Source of the DNA: Coprococcus sp.
GTDB lineage: Bacteria > Bacillota > Clostridia > Lachnospirales > Lachnospiraceae
Direction: 5' to 3'
DNA length: 56,466 bases
Assembly (NCBI GenBank): GCA_016297495.1
Contig: JAEDGN010000008.1
Span: 1-56,466 of the forward strand
The translations under genes and the position numbers were made by a program. Positions 16,556 to 24,181 of this stretch are shown here, piece after piece. Under the pieces are notes generated by a model. The model was given only the letters and a program-made list of their open reading frames with translations, had not been told where the DNA came from and did no database searches. Within the stretch, counting starts at the first letter, position 1; every line of letters begins with the position of its first letter.

Positions 16556-18730
16556 TTATTTCCTGCCTGCTTTTTTCATGAGGCACCATATCGTACCTGA
16601 AATGAAAACAGATGAGAATGTACCGGCGATAATACCGGCCATCATCGGCAATGCAAATTCTCTGATGGATGTTACTCCCATAATATAGATCAGCAATACC
16701 ATTACAAATGTAGTAAGGGATGTCGTGATACTTCTCGACAAGGTCTGACTGATACTTGTATTGACAATTTCTTCTGTTGACGCCTTCACCATGGAGCGGG
16801 TATTCTCGCGCACACGGTCAAATACAACAATGGTCGCATTGATGGAATAACCAACAATGGTCAACATACATGCGATGAATGTTGTACCCACCGGAATTCT
16901 CACAACCGCATAAACCATCAGTACAACAAGAACATCATGCAGCAGCGCAATAATAGCACTGGCACCGATCTTCACATCCTTGAAACGTATCCAGATATAG
17001 AGCAGAATACAGATACCGGCAATAATTACAGACATAATGGCGTTGGAACGCATTTCTCCGCTGACTACACCACTGATATTTTCTTCTGTAATATCCTCCG
17101 CAATATCCAGATCATACTGTTCTGCCAGTGCTTCCTTGACCGCACCACGGTGCTCCGGATCCAGAACCGGTGTCTTGATGACGATTTCTGTAGAACCAGC
17201 CACATTCTGGAACTGAATATCCGTCGTGCCCGCATTCTCTTCAAAAAGCTGTCTTAATTCTGTTTCATCCGCTCCCGGCACTTCCAGATAGTCATTGAAA
17301 GTAACAGTCATGGCCGTACCACCGGTAAAATCAAGACTGTAATTCAATGGGTTTCCTGAAGAAGCATGGATTCCCATGGAAACAAAACCAATACAAATCA
17401 GCACCACTGCAATTGGATAAGTAATTTTCTTCAGCCCAAAGTAATCTCTGATCTTAGGTGCCTTCTGTTTGCCGTAATATTTAGCATCTTTAAAACCAAT
17501 ACCATACAGAGCCAGCAACACAAAACGTGTAATGAGCAATGCAGTAAACATGGACAGTACAATACCAAGTGCCAGCGTAATGGCAAATCCCTTGATGGTA
17601 CCGGTACCCTTCAAATACAATACTGCAGCCGCAATCAGTGTGGTAATATTACCATCGATGACTGCTGATAATGCCTTGCCAAAGCCATCCTTGATAGCTT
17701 CACGAACATTCTTGCCAGCCGCAATTTCCTCTCTGATACGGGTAAAGATAATAACATTGGCATCAACCGCCATACCGATAGACAGGATAATACCTGCAAT
17801 ACCCGGAAGTGTCAGTGTCACATCCAGACCATTCAGGAAACAGAGCATAGCTGCCACATAAAGCAGAAGAGCAATGGCTGCAGCCAGACCCGGGATCCAG
17901 TAAACCGCGATCATAAAGAGCATAACGATTACAATACCAATAGCACCGGCCATAAGGCTCGTGCTGACAGCCTCATCACCAAGCTTGGCGCTGACAACCT
18001 TAGAACTGATCTCCGTCAGTTCCAGCTTAAGAACACCGGCACGAATGGTCGTAGCCAGGGAATTGGCCTCATCATAAGTGAAATTACCTTCAATCACACA
18101 CTGTCCATTGGTAATCGCCTCATTAACCGTCGGATAGCTGATAATCTTGCCATCATAGATAATATAAATCGGCTTGCCTATATTTCTCTGCGTTGCCTCT
18201 GCAAATGCTTTTGAACCTTCATCATTAAACATCAGGGACACTACGTACTCCGTATTGCCATAGCTGTCCTGCTGTGTACTTACCTGAGCACTGGTAATGC
18301 CATTTCCATTAACAACTTCACTATAGCCTTCCAGCACCTCTTCACCAGTTGTCTCATCGGTCTTTACTTCACAAAAACTGATGGAACCCGGATTACCCAG
18401 TTCAGACAAAATCTTCTCAGCGTCATACACACCCGGAATATCCACATTGATACGATTCGTACCTTCCTGATAAACCTCAGCCTCAGTACTCCATGCCTCA
18501 ACTCTCTGCTGAAGCTTATAAACCGTATCGTTCATATCTTCAATAGACGGGTTCTCCTCATTAGCCTCATAAGTGATATTAACACCACCAGCCAGATCAA
18601 GGCCCAGTTTAATGTTTTTAGCAGTGCCAATATGATCCTTGCCATAACCCACCGCAGATACGTAGGCGCAGGCCACGATCATAAGTGCGACCACAATCAG
18701 CACCGCCCAGCTTCTCTTTTTACTCTTCAT
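16556..18730 (-). CDS. secDF: fused protein translocase subunit SecDF
   Basis: An RND-superfamily membrane protein that helps the SecYEG channel export proteins using the proton or sodium gradient. SecD and SecF are joined in one chain of about 724 residues. SecD supplies one N-terminal segment, a large outer loop (P1) and five segments with GIILSIGMAVDANVIIFTRI. SecF repeats the pattern from about residue 430, with LDFTGGTAM and TIVGYSINATIVVFDRVREN. The start at 18730 has AAGGAG upstream; an ATG at 18751 would overlap the maturase gene and has a weaker site. It follows the SCIFF maturase gene by one base, so export and maturase expression are linked. Confidence 0.95.
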   Translation of the reverse strand: MKSKKRSWAVLIVVALMIVACAYVSAVGYGKDHIGTAKNIKLGLDLAGGVNITYEANEENPSIEDMNDTVYKLQQRVEAWSTEAEVYQEGTNRINVDIPGVYDAEKILSELGNPGSISFCEVKTDETTGEEVLEGYSEVVNGNGITSAQVSTQQDSYGNTEYVVSLMFNDEGSKAFAEATQRNIGKPIYIIYDGKIISYPTVNEAITNGQCVIEGNFTYDEANSLATTIRAGVLKLELTEISSKVVSAKLGDEAVSTSLMAGAIGIVIVMLFMIAVYWIPGLAAAIALLLYVAAMLCFLNGLDVTLTLPGIAGIILSIGMAVDANVIIFTRIREEIAAGKNVREAIKDGFGKALSAVIDGNITTLIAAAVLYLKGTGTIKGFAITLALGIVLSMFTALLITRFVLLALYGIGFKDAKYYGKQKAPKIRDYFGLKKITYPIAVVLICIGFVSMGIHASSGNPLNYSLDFTGGTAMTVTFNDYLEVPGADETELRQLFEENAGTTDIQFQNVAGSTEIVIKTPVLDPEHRGAVKEALAEQYDLDIAEDITEENISGVVSGEMRSNAIMSVIIAGICILLYIWIRFKDVKIGASAIIALLHDVLVVLMVYAVVRIPVGTTFIACMLTIVGYSINATIVVFDRVRENTRSMVKASTEEIVNTSISQTLSRSITTSLTTFVMVLLIYIMGVTSIREFALPMMAGIIAGTFSSVFISGTIWCLMKKAGRK

Positions 18731-18731
18731 G

Positions 18732-20099
18732 TTATTCTTCTCCTTCTTCATCTGCCTCAGCAGCTTTAATCATAATTGCACATTCCACTCTTTTGCGCAT
18801 CAGCTCGCAGCCGATATCATAGGCATCCGTAATCGAATGGTGGAAATTCCATGAATTGGCCGCACATCCGCCGCTGCAATAAAATCTGGCAAAACACTGG
18901 CTGCACTTTTCCTTGGCATATATATTGCAAAGTTTGAATTCATCACGAATATCTGTCTTCACAACACCGTCCCACACATTGCCCATCAGAAATTCCTCCT
19001 GACCGACAAACTGATGACACGGGTAAAGATCTCCCCATGGTGTCACAGCCAGATATTCCGTTCCTGAACCGCAGCCCGACAAACGTTTAGCTACACATGG
19101 ACCGCCTTCCAGGTCTATCATGAAATGGAAAAAATTAAAATGTCTGCCTTCACGGTTGCGCTTAACCATTTCTTTCGCGAGCTTATCGTACTCTGCACAA
19201 AGTTCCGGGATATCCTCTTCCTGAATCGCATAAGGCTCGGATGACGGTGCCACTACAGGCTCGACGGAAATCTGTTTGAAACCTCTGTCTGCAAGGCTCA
19301 ATACATCCGCCGCAAAATCCTTGTTGTAATGAGTAAAAGTACCTCTTACATAATAGTTCGTCTGATTTCTGCTTTCAGCAAACTTCTCAAACTTCGGCAT
19401 GATCAGATCGTAGCTACCGCTGCCATTGCGGAACGGACGCATCCTGTCATGAACCTCCCTGCGTCCATCCACACTCAAAACAACATTCGCCATTTCCTTA
19501 TTGCAGAACTCCATTATCTCATCATTGAGCAGCACCCCGTTGGTTGTCAGCGTAAAGCGGAAATTCTTATCATGAATCTTTTCCTGCTCCCGGCCATAAG
19601 TCACAAGCCGTTTTACCACATCCCAGTTCATCAGCGGTTCTCCGCCAAAGAAATCCACTTCAAGATTCCTCCTGTTGCCGGAATTGGCGATGAGAAAATC
19701 CAGGGCCTGTCTGCCGACCTCATAACTCATGAAAGCACGGCGGCCATGGTACTCTCCTTCCTCCGCAAAACAGTACTGACAGGCCAGATTGCAGTCATGA
19801 GCGATATGAAGGCACAATGCCTTGACAACCGTCTTACGTTTCTTGAAATCAATAATATAATCTTTATAAATATCTTCTGTAAAAAGACTTTCTTCCTTTA
19901 TTAATGTCTCGATCTCTTCAAAGGCCTCTTCCATATCTTCCACCGGATATTTCGATGAAAGTATATCCATAATCGAAGCCCTGTCATGGTCTTCATATAA
20001 TGCAATAATATCATAGACTACATCGTCCACTACATGAATAGCTCCGCTGTTGATATCCATGACTATATTGTATCCATTGTTCTTATACTGATGAACCAC
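18732..20099 (-). CDS. scfB: SCIFF peptide maturase (radical SAM, SPASM domain)
   Basis: A radical-SAM enzyme that forms thioether cross-links between cysteines and other residues of the SCIFF peptide encoded just upstream. The 455-residue chain starts with a PqqD-like peptide-binding region (about 1-85), then the radical-SAM core with Cys103, Cys107 and Cys110 (HDCNLACQYC), the glycine motif FFGGEPLMNW, and a SPASM domain (from about 345) with CGSGTEYLAV, YPCHQF, CSQCFARFYCSGGC and a late GCELMRKRVEC for auxiliary clusters. The start is GTG with AGGAG nine bases before; the next ATG is at residue 14. The neighbourhood (SCIFF, secDF, yajC, tgt) is the one known for this family in Clostridia. 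Confidence 0.95.
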   Translation of the reverse strand: MVHQYKNNGYNIVMDINSGAIHVVDDVVYDIIALYEDHDRASIMDILSSKYPVEDMEEAFEEIETLIKEESLFTEDIYKDYIIDFKKRKTVVKALCLHIAHDCNLACQYCFAEEGEYHGRRAFMSYEVGRQALDFLIANSGNRRNLEVDFFGGEPLMNWDVVKRLVTYGREQEKIHDKNFRFTLTTNGVLLNDEIMEFCNKEMANVVLSVDGRREVHDRMRPFRNGSGSYDLIMPKFEKFAESRNQTNYYVRGTFTHYNKDFAADVLSLADRGFKQISVEPVVAPSSEPYAIQEEDIPELCAEYDKLAKEMVKRNREGRHFNFFHFMIDLEGGPCVAKRLSGCGSGTEYLAVTPWGDLYPCHQFVGQEEFLMGNVWDGVVKTDIRDEFKLCNIYAKEKCSQCFARFYCSGGCAANSWNFHHSITDAYDIGCELMRKRVECAIMIKAAEADEEGEE

Positions 20100-20185
20100 C
20101 TGTGTATACTCCTAACTATCTTATATTCAGACTATCCCGTATTCCATCCGGCCGCAATCAATCTGTCATCTATCCAACATGAACA

Positions 20186-20216
20186 AGCAGCGATTTAGTC
20201 ATCCTAAACCGCTGCT
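20186..20216 (-). promoter_or_regulatory. hairpin between SCIFF and its maturase
   Basis: A near-perfect stem of 13 positions: AGCAGCGATTTAG (20186-20198) pairs with CTAAACCGCTGCT (20204-20216). There is no real T-run behind it on the minus strand. It could act as a leaky terminator or an mRNA-stabilising end, keeping peptide levels above enzyme levels. Confidence 0.7.
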
Positions 20217-20252
20217 CATAATATCGACCGAATCACCAGCAATCAGGACCTG

Positions 20253-20396
20253 TTATTTGTTGTTCTCGCAGCTCTGATTACCTACTGTACAGGAAGTCTT
20301 GCATGCAGACTGACAAGAAGTCTGGCACTCGCCGCATCCGCCCTTAACCATGCTCTGTTTCATAGATCTGGTATTTAATGATTTGATACGTTTCAT
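20253..20396 (-). CDS. scfA: SCIFF ranthipeptide precursor (six cysteines in about 45 residues)
   Basis: A 47-residue peptide. It starts MKRIKSLNTRSMKQS and has six cysteines at 21, 24, 28, 32, 36 and 43, separated by short Ser/Thr/Gln stretches (core CGECQTSCQSACKTSCTVG). This is the SCIFF pattern. Such peptides carry sactipeptide-like thioether links (ranthipeptides), and some have been tied to quorum-type signalling; its role here is not shown by sequence. AAGGAGG precedes the ATG. It has its own strong promoter and lies directly upstream of the maturase gene. Confidence 0.95.
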   Translation of the reverse strand: MKRIKSLNTRSMKQSMVKGGCGECQTSCQSACKTSCTVGNQSCENNK

Positions 20397-20429
20397 TATG
20401 TACTCCTCCTTCAATTATGAACTTGAACT

Positions 20430-20458
20430 ATTATAACAAAACTGGAGAAAGAATGCAA
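20430..20458 (-). promoter_or_regulatory. SCIFF promoter
   Basis: Minus-strand TTGCAT (20458-20453), a 17-base spacer and a perfect TATAAT (20435-20430). It gives a short leader before the AAGGAGG site and would drive scfA-scfB-secDF. Confidence 0.85.
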
Positions 20459-20513
20459 TATGATTATTGACGAATTATATGAAAGGTCCGCTATATCCGG
20501 AATTCTATCACCT

Positions 20514-20897
20514 TTATCCCAGCATACCGCCCAGCATACCACTGCCCAGACATATAAGAACAGGAACAGCCTGGATTTTAAAACCATTCGCATCTATTCC
20601 GCCCGATAAAGCTGCAATAACACAGATTAGCAGATAATACAGAAATCCCGCCAGAAGTCCCCATAAAAACTTTTTAAAGCCTGCTTTTCTCCCTGCTGCC
20701 CATCCTCCTGCCAGAGCCGCCGCAATGTATATGAAATGAACACCGATCTTTATTCCCGTACTTCCCACATCTGCCACATATATCAGTAAAGCCATAATGA
20801 AAATCAATATAACCGTCACTGCCGTACTCATCAATATACCTGCAGCTATCCCCTGTATCACTTTTCGAATATTCACCTGCTGCTCTATGATCAACAC
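20514..20897 (-). CDS. TIGR04086-like small membrane protein
   Basis: A protein of up to 127 residues with four membrane segments (about 15-42, 49-68, 73-97 and 106-127) and almost no soluble part. Its position between yajC and SCIFF, and a glycine-rich ending (LICLGSGMLGGMLG), match the TIGR04086 family of clostridial membrane proteins of unknown function. The start is uncertain: the frame opens with GTG then TTG, overlapping or lying only two bases from AGGAGG, and a GTG at residue 8 lacks a clear site. A link to SCIFF export is possible but unproven. Confidence 0.75.
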   Translation of the reverse strand: MLIIEQQVNIRKVIQGIAAGILMSTAVTVILIFIMALLIYVADVGSTGIKIGVHFIYIAAALAGGWAAGRKAGFKKFLWGLLAGFLYYLLICVIAALSGGIDANGFKIQAVPVLICLGSGMLGGMLG

Positions 20898-20940
20898 CTC
20901 CTCTGTGTTAATTTATGCAGATACACACAGAATAATACCA

Positions 20941-20970
20941 TTGTCTGTTATACAGAATAAGTGGTACAAT
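20941..20970 (+). promoter_or_regulatory. promoter of the PHP gene with an internal dyad
   Basis: TTGTCT (20941-20946), an 18-base spacer and TACAAT (20965-20970). The dyad TCTGTTATACAGA (20944-20956) overlaps the -35 and spacer. A weaker minus-strand promoter for the membrane gene overlaps here, so one factor could affect both. Confidence 0.55.
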
Positions 20971-21016
20971 ACCTGTATGATCGACCATATTTTTATAGAT
21001 ACTGGAGGGATTTTTT

Positions 21017-21853
21017 GTGGACAGAATTGATTTGCACACCCATTCCAATGCCTCAGATGGCAGTATGACACCATCAGAGCTGATGCTCCATGCCAAAGAA
21101 TCAGGTCTTCGCGCAGTTGCTCTGACCGACCATGATACAACAGCCGGATTATCTGAAGCAAGGCAGACAGCCAAAAAAATCGGCATCGAACTGGTCTGCG
21201 GCGTTGAACTTGCCGCGTGGCAGGATAATATAGAATTGCATATTGTCGGTCTGGATATTGATGAGAAGCAGCCTGAATTTCTTGCTGCTATGGAAGGGAT
21301 GCAGCAGATCCGCGAGGAACGTAATCAGAAGATGATAAACCTCATGGCTGAAGCCGGCGTCGATATCACGTTAGAAAAGCTTCACAAAAGGGAAGGCGAC
21401 GGTGTGCTTACCCGTGCCAACTTTGCCAGATACCTGGTTTCTGTTGGTTTTGTCACAAGCATTGACGAAGCATTCAAACGTTATCTCGATAACGGCCGCC
21501 CTTTCTATCTCCCCCGGAAAAAAATAACACCCGAAAAGGCTATCACCCTGATTAAATCCGCCGGCGGTATCCCTGTTCTTGCTCACCCAATGCTCTATAG
21601 ACTTGGAAAACAGACTCTGGAAAAATATGTGCAGCTATTAAAAGAAATGGGGCTTGAAGGCATGGAAGTTTATTATTCAACCAACACGCCTTCTGATGAT
21701 CTCTACCTCAGCCATCTGGCCAATCATTATGATCTGAAATATTCCGGCGGATCCGATTTTCATGGAACCTACAAACCACATATCAAAATCGGCACCGGCA
21801 AAGGTCGTCTGGTAATTCCATATGATATTCTTGAAAAACTGCGAGAACGATGA
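21017..21853 (+). CDS. PHP-domain metal-dependent phosphoesterase (TrpH/RNase AM-like)
   Basis: A 278-residue PHP protein. Metal motifs are DLHTHSNASDG (5-15), ALTDHDT (about 34-40), a glutamate in CGVELAAW, HPM near residue 190 and SDFHG near 247. Relatives remove nucleotides from 5' monophosphate RNA ends or hydrolyse 3',5'-nucleotide bisphosphates (pAp). The start is GTG with GGAGGG seven bases upstream. It has its own promoter and terminator and lies inverted inside the otherwise minus-strand tgt-yajC-SCIFF-secDF group, so it looks inserted into that order. Confidence 0.85.
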   Translation: MDRIDLHTHSNASDGSMTPSELMLHAKESGLRAVALTDHDTTAGLSEARQTAKKIGIELVCGVELAAWQDNIELHIVGLDIDEKQPEFLAAMEGMQQIREERNQKMINLMAEAGVDITLEKLHKREGDGVLTRANFARYLVSVGFVTSIDEAFKRYLDNGRPFYLPRKKITPEKAITLIKSAGGIPVLAHPMLYRLGKQTLEKYVQLLKEMGLEGMEVYYSTNTPSDDLYLSHLANHYDLKYSGGSDFHGTYKPHIKIGTGKGRLVIPYDILEKLRER

Positions 21854-21860
21854 TGAAGAT

Positions 21861-21907
21861 AAAAAGGGTGCCTGCCGCTCATCTGCTTAGCAACAGGCAC
21901 CCTTTTT
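21861..21907. terminator. bidirectional terminator between the PHP gene and yajC
   Basis: A 14-bp perfect stem, AAAAAGGGTGCCTG (21861-21874) with CAGGCACCCTTTTT (21894-21907), serves both convergent genes. Confidence 0.93.
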
Positions 21908-21918
21908 ATCTTTCTGTT

Positions 21919-22239
21919 TTATTCTTCCTCGTTGGCTTTTTCAACACTAACGATGGCTTCTTTCTGCATTGGAATACGGCAATGTCTGTCGCTGCCGAAC
22001 TCAACAACAACAACCTCTTCTGAAATGTCAATAACAACACCATAAAAGCCGCTTGTTGTCAGAATACTGTCGCCAACCTCAAGACTGGCAAGCATGGCAT
22101 CCATTTTCTTCTGGCGTTTTTTCTGCGGACGTACAGAAAGGAAATACATTAAAACTGCAAATACTGCGATATAAGCAACAAGAATACCGATGGCACCTGC
22201 AGTACCGCCGCCTGATGTTAATACTGGTAAGAAATTCAT
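21919..22239 (-). CDS. yajC: preprotein translocase accessory subunit YajC
   Basis: A small partner of SecDF in the Sec translocase. The 106-residue protein has one N-terminal membrane segment (about 15-38, AIGILVAYIAVFAVLMYFLS), then RPQKKRQKKM and a soluble domain with GDSILTTSGFYGVV, all characteristic of YajC. It starts 13 bases after the tgt stop and shares the tgt promoter. The usual tgt-yajC-secDF order is here interrupted by the PHP gene, the membrane gene and the SCIFF pair. Confidence 0.95.
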   Translation of the reverse strand: MNFLPVLTSGGGTAGAIGILVAYIAVFAVLMYFLSVRPQKKRQKKMDAMLASLEVGDSILTTSGFYGVVIDISEEVVVVEFGSDRHCRIPMQKEAIVSVEKANEEE

Positions 22240-22252
22240 TTGATGATCCTCC

Positions 22253-23386
22253 TTAATCTTCTTTACTCAAAAAGCCTTCCAGCTTTGCTTTTTTGAAATC
22301 ACTGTAACGATGTTCTCTGATGGCCAGACGAATTTCCTCCATCAGATGGTTATAAAAATACAGATTATGCAAAACACATAGACGCATGCCAAGCATCTCC
22401 TTCGCCTTCAGAAGATGACGAATATAAGCCCTGCTGTAATTGCGGCAGGCCGGACACTGACATCCTTCCTCAATCGGTCTGGCATCCAGCTCATATTTTG
22501 CATTGAACAGATTCAGCTTTCCGTGATTGGTGTAAACATGACCATGACGGCCATTCCTCGATGGATACACGCAATCAAAGAAATCAATACCACGGTCAAC
22601 ACCCTCCAGAATATTTGCCGGCGTTCCGACTCCCATCAGATAGGTTGGTTTATTCTGAGGCAGGTTCGGCACCACTTCATCCAGAATATGATACATTTCC
22701 TCATGAGATTCACCAACAGCCAGTCCTCCAACAGCATAACCGTCCAGATCCATATCAGCAATCGTTCTGGCATGATTCACACGAATATCTGCAAAGGTTC
22801 CTCCCTGATTGATGCCAAAAAGGAGCTGATGCGGATTCACCGTTCCCTCAGCAGAATTCAGTTCCCTCATCTTCACCTTGCAGCGTTCCAGCCAGCGGGT
22901 CGTCCTGTTGACAGAATTAATCATATACTCTCTGGTAGAAGGATAAGGTGCACACTCATCAAAAGCCATGGCAATGGTAGATCCCAGATTGGACTGGATC
23001 TGCATGCTTTCCTCCGGTCCCATAAAAATCTTATGTCCGTCAATATGGGACTGAAAGTAGACACCTTCTTCCTTGATCTTGCGAAGCCCTTTCAGTGAAA
23101 ACACCTGAAAACCTCCGGAATCTGTCAGAATGGGCCTGTCCCAATTCATAAACTTATGCAGACCACCCAGCTGTTTCACAATATGGTCACCCGGGCGAAC
23201 ATGAAGATGATAGGTATTGGACAATTCCACCTGCGTACCGATCTCCTTCAGATCTGTCGTCGCCACTGCCCCCTTAATTGCGGCCACTGTACCCACATTC
23301 ATAAAAACAGGTGTCTCAATGACACCATGAACAGTTTCCATATGTGCACTCTTTGCTCTGCCGTCTGTAGCAACTATCTGATACAT
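22253..23386 (-). CDS. tgt: tRNA-guanine (queuine) transglycosylase
   Basis: Exchanges guanine 34 for a queuine precursor in tRNAs with GUN anticodons. The 377-residue TIM-barrel enzyme has the active-site loop ILTDSGGFQVFSL (Asp near 89), GGLAVGE, YPSRNGRHGH and the zinc site CQCPACRNYSRAYIRH near 307-322. Length is typical. It heads the tgt-yajC pair with its own strong promoter. No queuosine precursor genes or preQ1 riboswitch are visible here. Confidence 0.97.
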   Translation of the reverse strand: MYQIVATDGRAKSAHMETVHGVIETPVFMNVGTVAAIKGAVATTDLKEIGTQVELSNTYHLHVRPGDHIVKQLGGLHKFMNWDRPILTDSGGFQVFSLKGLRKIKEEGVYFQSHIDGHKIFMGPEESMQIQSNLGSTIAMAFDECAPYPSTREYMINSVNRTTRWLERCKVKMRELNSAEGTVNPHQLLFGINQGGTFADIRVNHARTIADMDLDGYAVGGLAVGESHEEMYHILDEVVPNLPQNKPTYLMGVGTPANILEGVDRGIDFFDCVYPSRNGRHGHVYTNHGKLNLFNAKYELDARPIEEGCQCPACRNYSRAYIRHLLKAKEMLGMRLCVLHNLYFYNHLMEEIRLAIREHRYSDFKKAKLEGFLSKED

Positions 23387-23433
23387 ACACTCACCTGTTA
23401 TCTAATCTTTGCGCTCAAAAAAGCGATACATCT

Positions 23434-23462
23434 AGTATACCTGTTATCCATTGAATTATCAA
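23434..23462 (-). promoter_or_regulatory. tgt promoter
   Basis: Minus-strand TTGATA (23462-23457), a 17-base spacer and TATACT (23439-23434). Confidence 0.75.
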
Positions 23463-23486
23463 CTAAAAAATTCATAAATTCAAAAC

Positions 23487-23525
23487 AAAAGCCGGCACAG
23501 ATGCAATTACATCCGGCCGGCTTTT
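23487..23525. terminator. terminator after the HPr-like gene
   Basis: A 10-bp stem, AAAAGCCGGC (23487-23496) with GCCGGCTTTT (23516-23525), lies between the HPr-like stop and the tgt promoter. A T-rich tail follows on the minus strand. Confidence 0.88.
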
Positions 23526-23542
23526 TATTCCATAGTTTCTAT

Positions 23543-23770
23543 TTACTGAACAGCATATTTATTTAATACACAATTGAAGGTTTCATTATTACCACTGTAA
23601 CAGACTCTCAGTTTACTCCTCAGATCGAGGCTCAGTATGCCAAGCATAGATTTTGCATCAAGTGCAATTCTGTTAAAATAAACATCAATATCAAAATCAC
23701 ATTCCGACGCAGCATTCACAAATTCTTTTGCACCTTCAATACTATTCAGTACAATATTTTTTTCGTTCAT
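23543..23770 (-). CDS. HPr-like protein lacking the phosphorylatable histidine
   Basis: A 75-residue protein with the HPr fold pattern. The segment VDVYFNRIALDAKSMLGILSL-like (about 29-50) matches the HPr region around regulatory Ser46 (DAKSIMGVLSL). The active-site GIHARPA loop of true HPr is absent: the equivalent N-terminal part reads IVLNSIEGAKEFVNAASECD, with no histidine. It therefore cannot take phosphate from Enzyme I at His15, and may act like Crh, a Ser-phosphorylated partner of CcpA, or as a decoy. AAGGAGG precedes the ATG. It is a single gene with its own promoter and terminator. Confidence 0.75.
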   Translation of the reverse strand: MNEKNIVLNSIEGAKEFVNAASECDFDIDVYFNRIALDAKSMLGILSLDLRSKLRVCYSGNNETFNCVLNKYAVQ

Positions 23771-23832
23771 GATATACCTCCTTAAGACACAGGTCTTTCA
23801 TATCAACTTAACTTTTCCACTGTTTCTTCTGC

Positions 23833-23895
23833 ATTGGTTCAACCAATTCTTCAACTGGTTGCTATATTTTTACCACACTTCTTTTTTGTTGTCAA
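23833..23895 (-). promoter_or_regulatory. HPr-like gene promoter and dyad-rich leader
   Basis: A perfect minus-strand TTGACA (23895-23890), a 17-base spacer and TAAAAA (23872-23867), which overlaps a TATAG. Just downstream are two dyads: CAACTGGTTG (23852-23861) and ATTGGTTCAACCAAT (23833-23847). In the RNA, CAACCA of the first can also pair with UGGUUG of the second, so the hairpins are mutually exclusive. Confidence 0.5.
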
Positions 23896-24098
23896 AATTG
23901 GTTTTTAATGGAAAATAAAATTTTAATTGTGCAATATGTTGCTTCGCTAAAGGATTTTTGTTGGTATTTGGGCATTTTCATACTCACTTGTTAAATATTC
24001 TTAACATTTTCCTTGAATTCTGGCGGGGATTGTCACTGATACACTTCCAACCACGACAAATTTCATAAACTTTTGGACTTCTCTGTCTTTTCCCGTGC

Positions 24099-24127
24099 TT
24101 GCTATACACACCAAAATCTATTATAAT
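24099..24127 (+). promoter_or_regulatory. aroC promoter
   Basis: TTGCTA (24099-24104), a 17-base spacer and a perfect TATAAT (24122-24127). Confidence 0.75.
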
Positions 24128-24181
24128 GAAGAATAAATATCCATTTATACTATGCCCAATCACGTAAGGAGTAACAAAATT

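Larger units (their letters stand above)
23771..24181. other. divergent intergenic region HPr-like gene / aroC
   Basis: A 411-base AT-rich gap with divergent promoters at the two ends. The middle (about 23900-24095) holds no open frame with a ribosome binding site and no strong inverted repeat. Confidence 0.5.

Noticed and set aside
22415..23098. 227-residue plus-strand frame opposite tgt
   Set aside because: Antisense to a certain gene; composition reflects tgt codons read backwards.
23387..23462. preQ1 riboswitch before tgt
   Set aside because: The leader is under 60 bases with no pseudoknot-like pattern or expression-platform hairpin.
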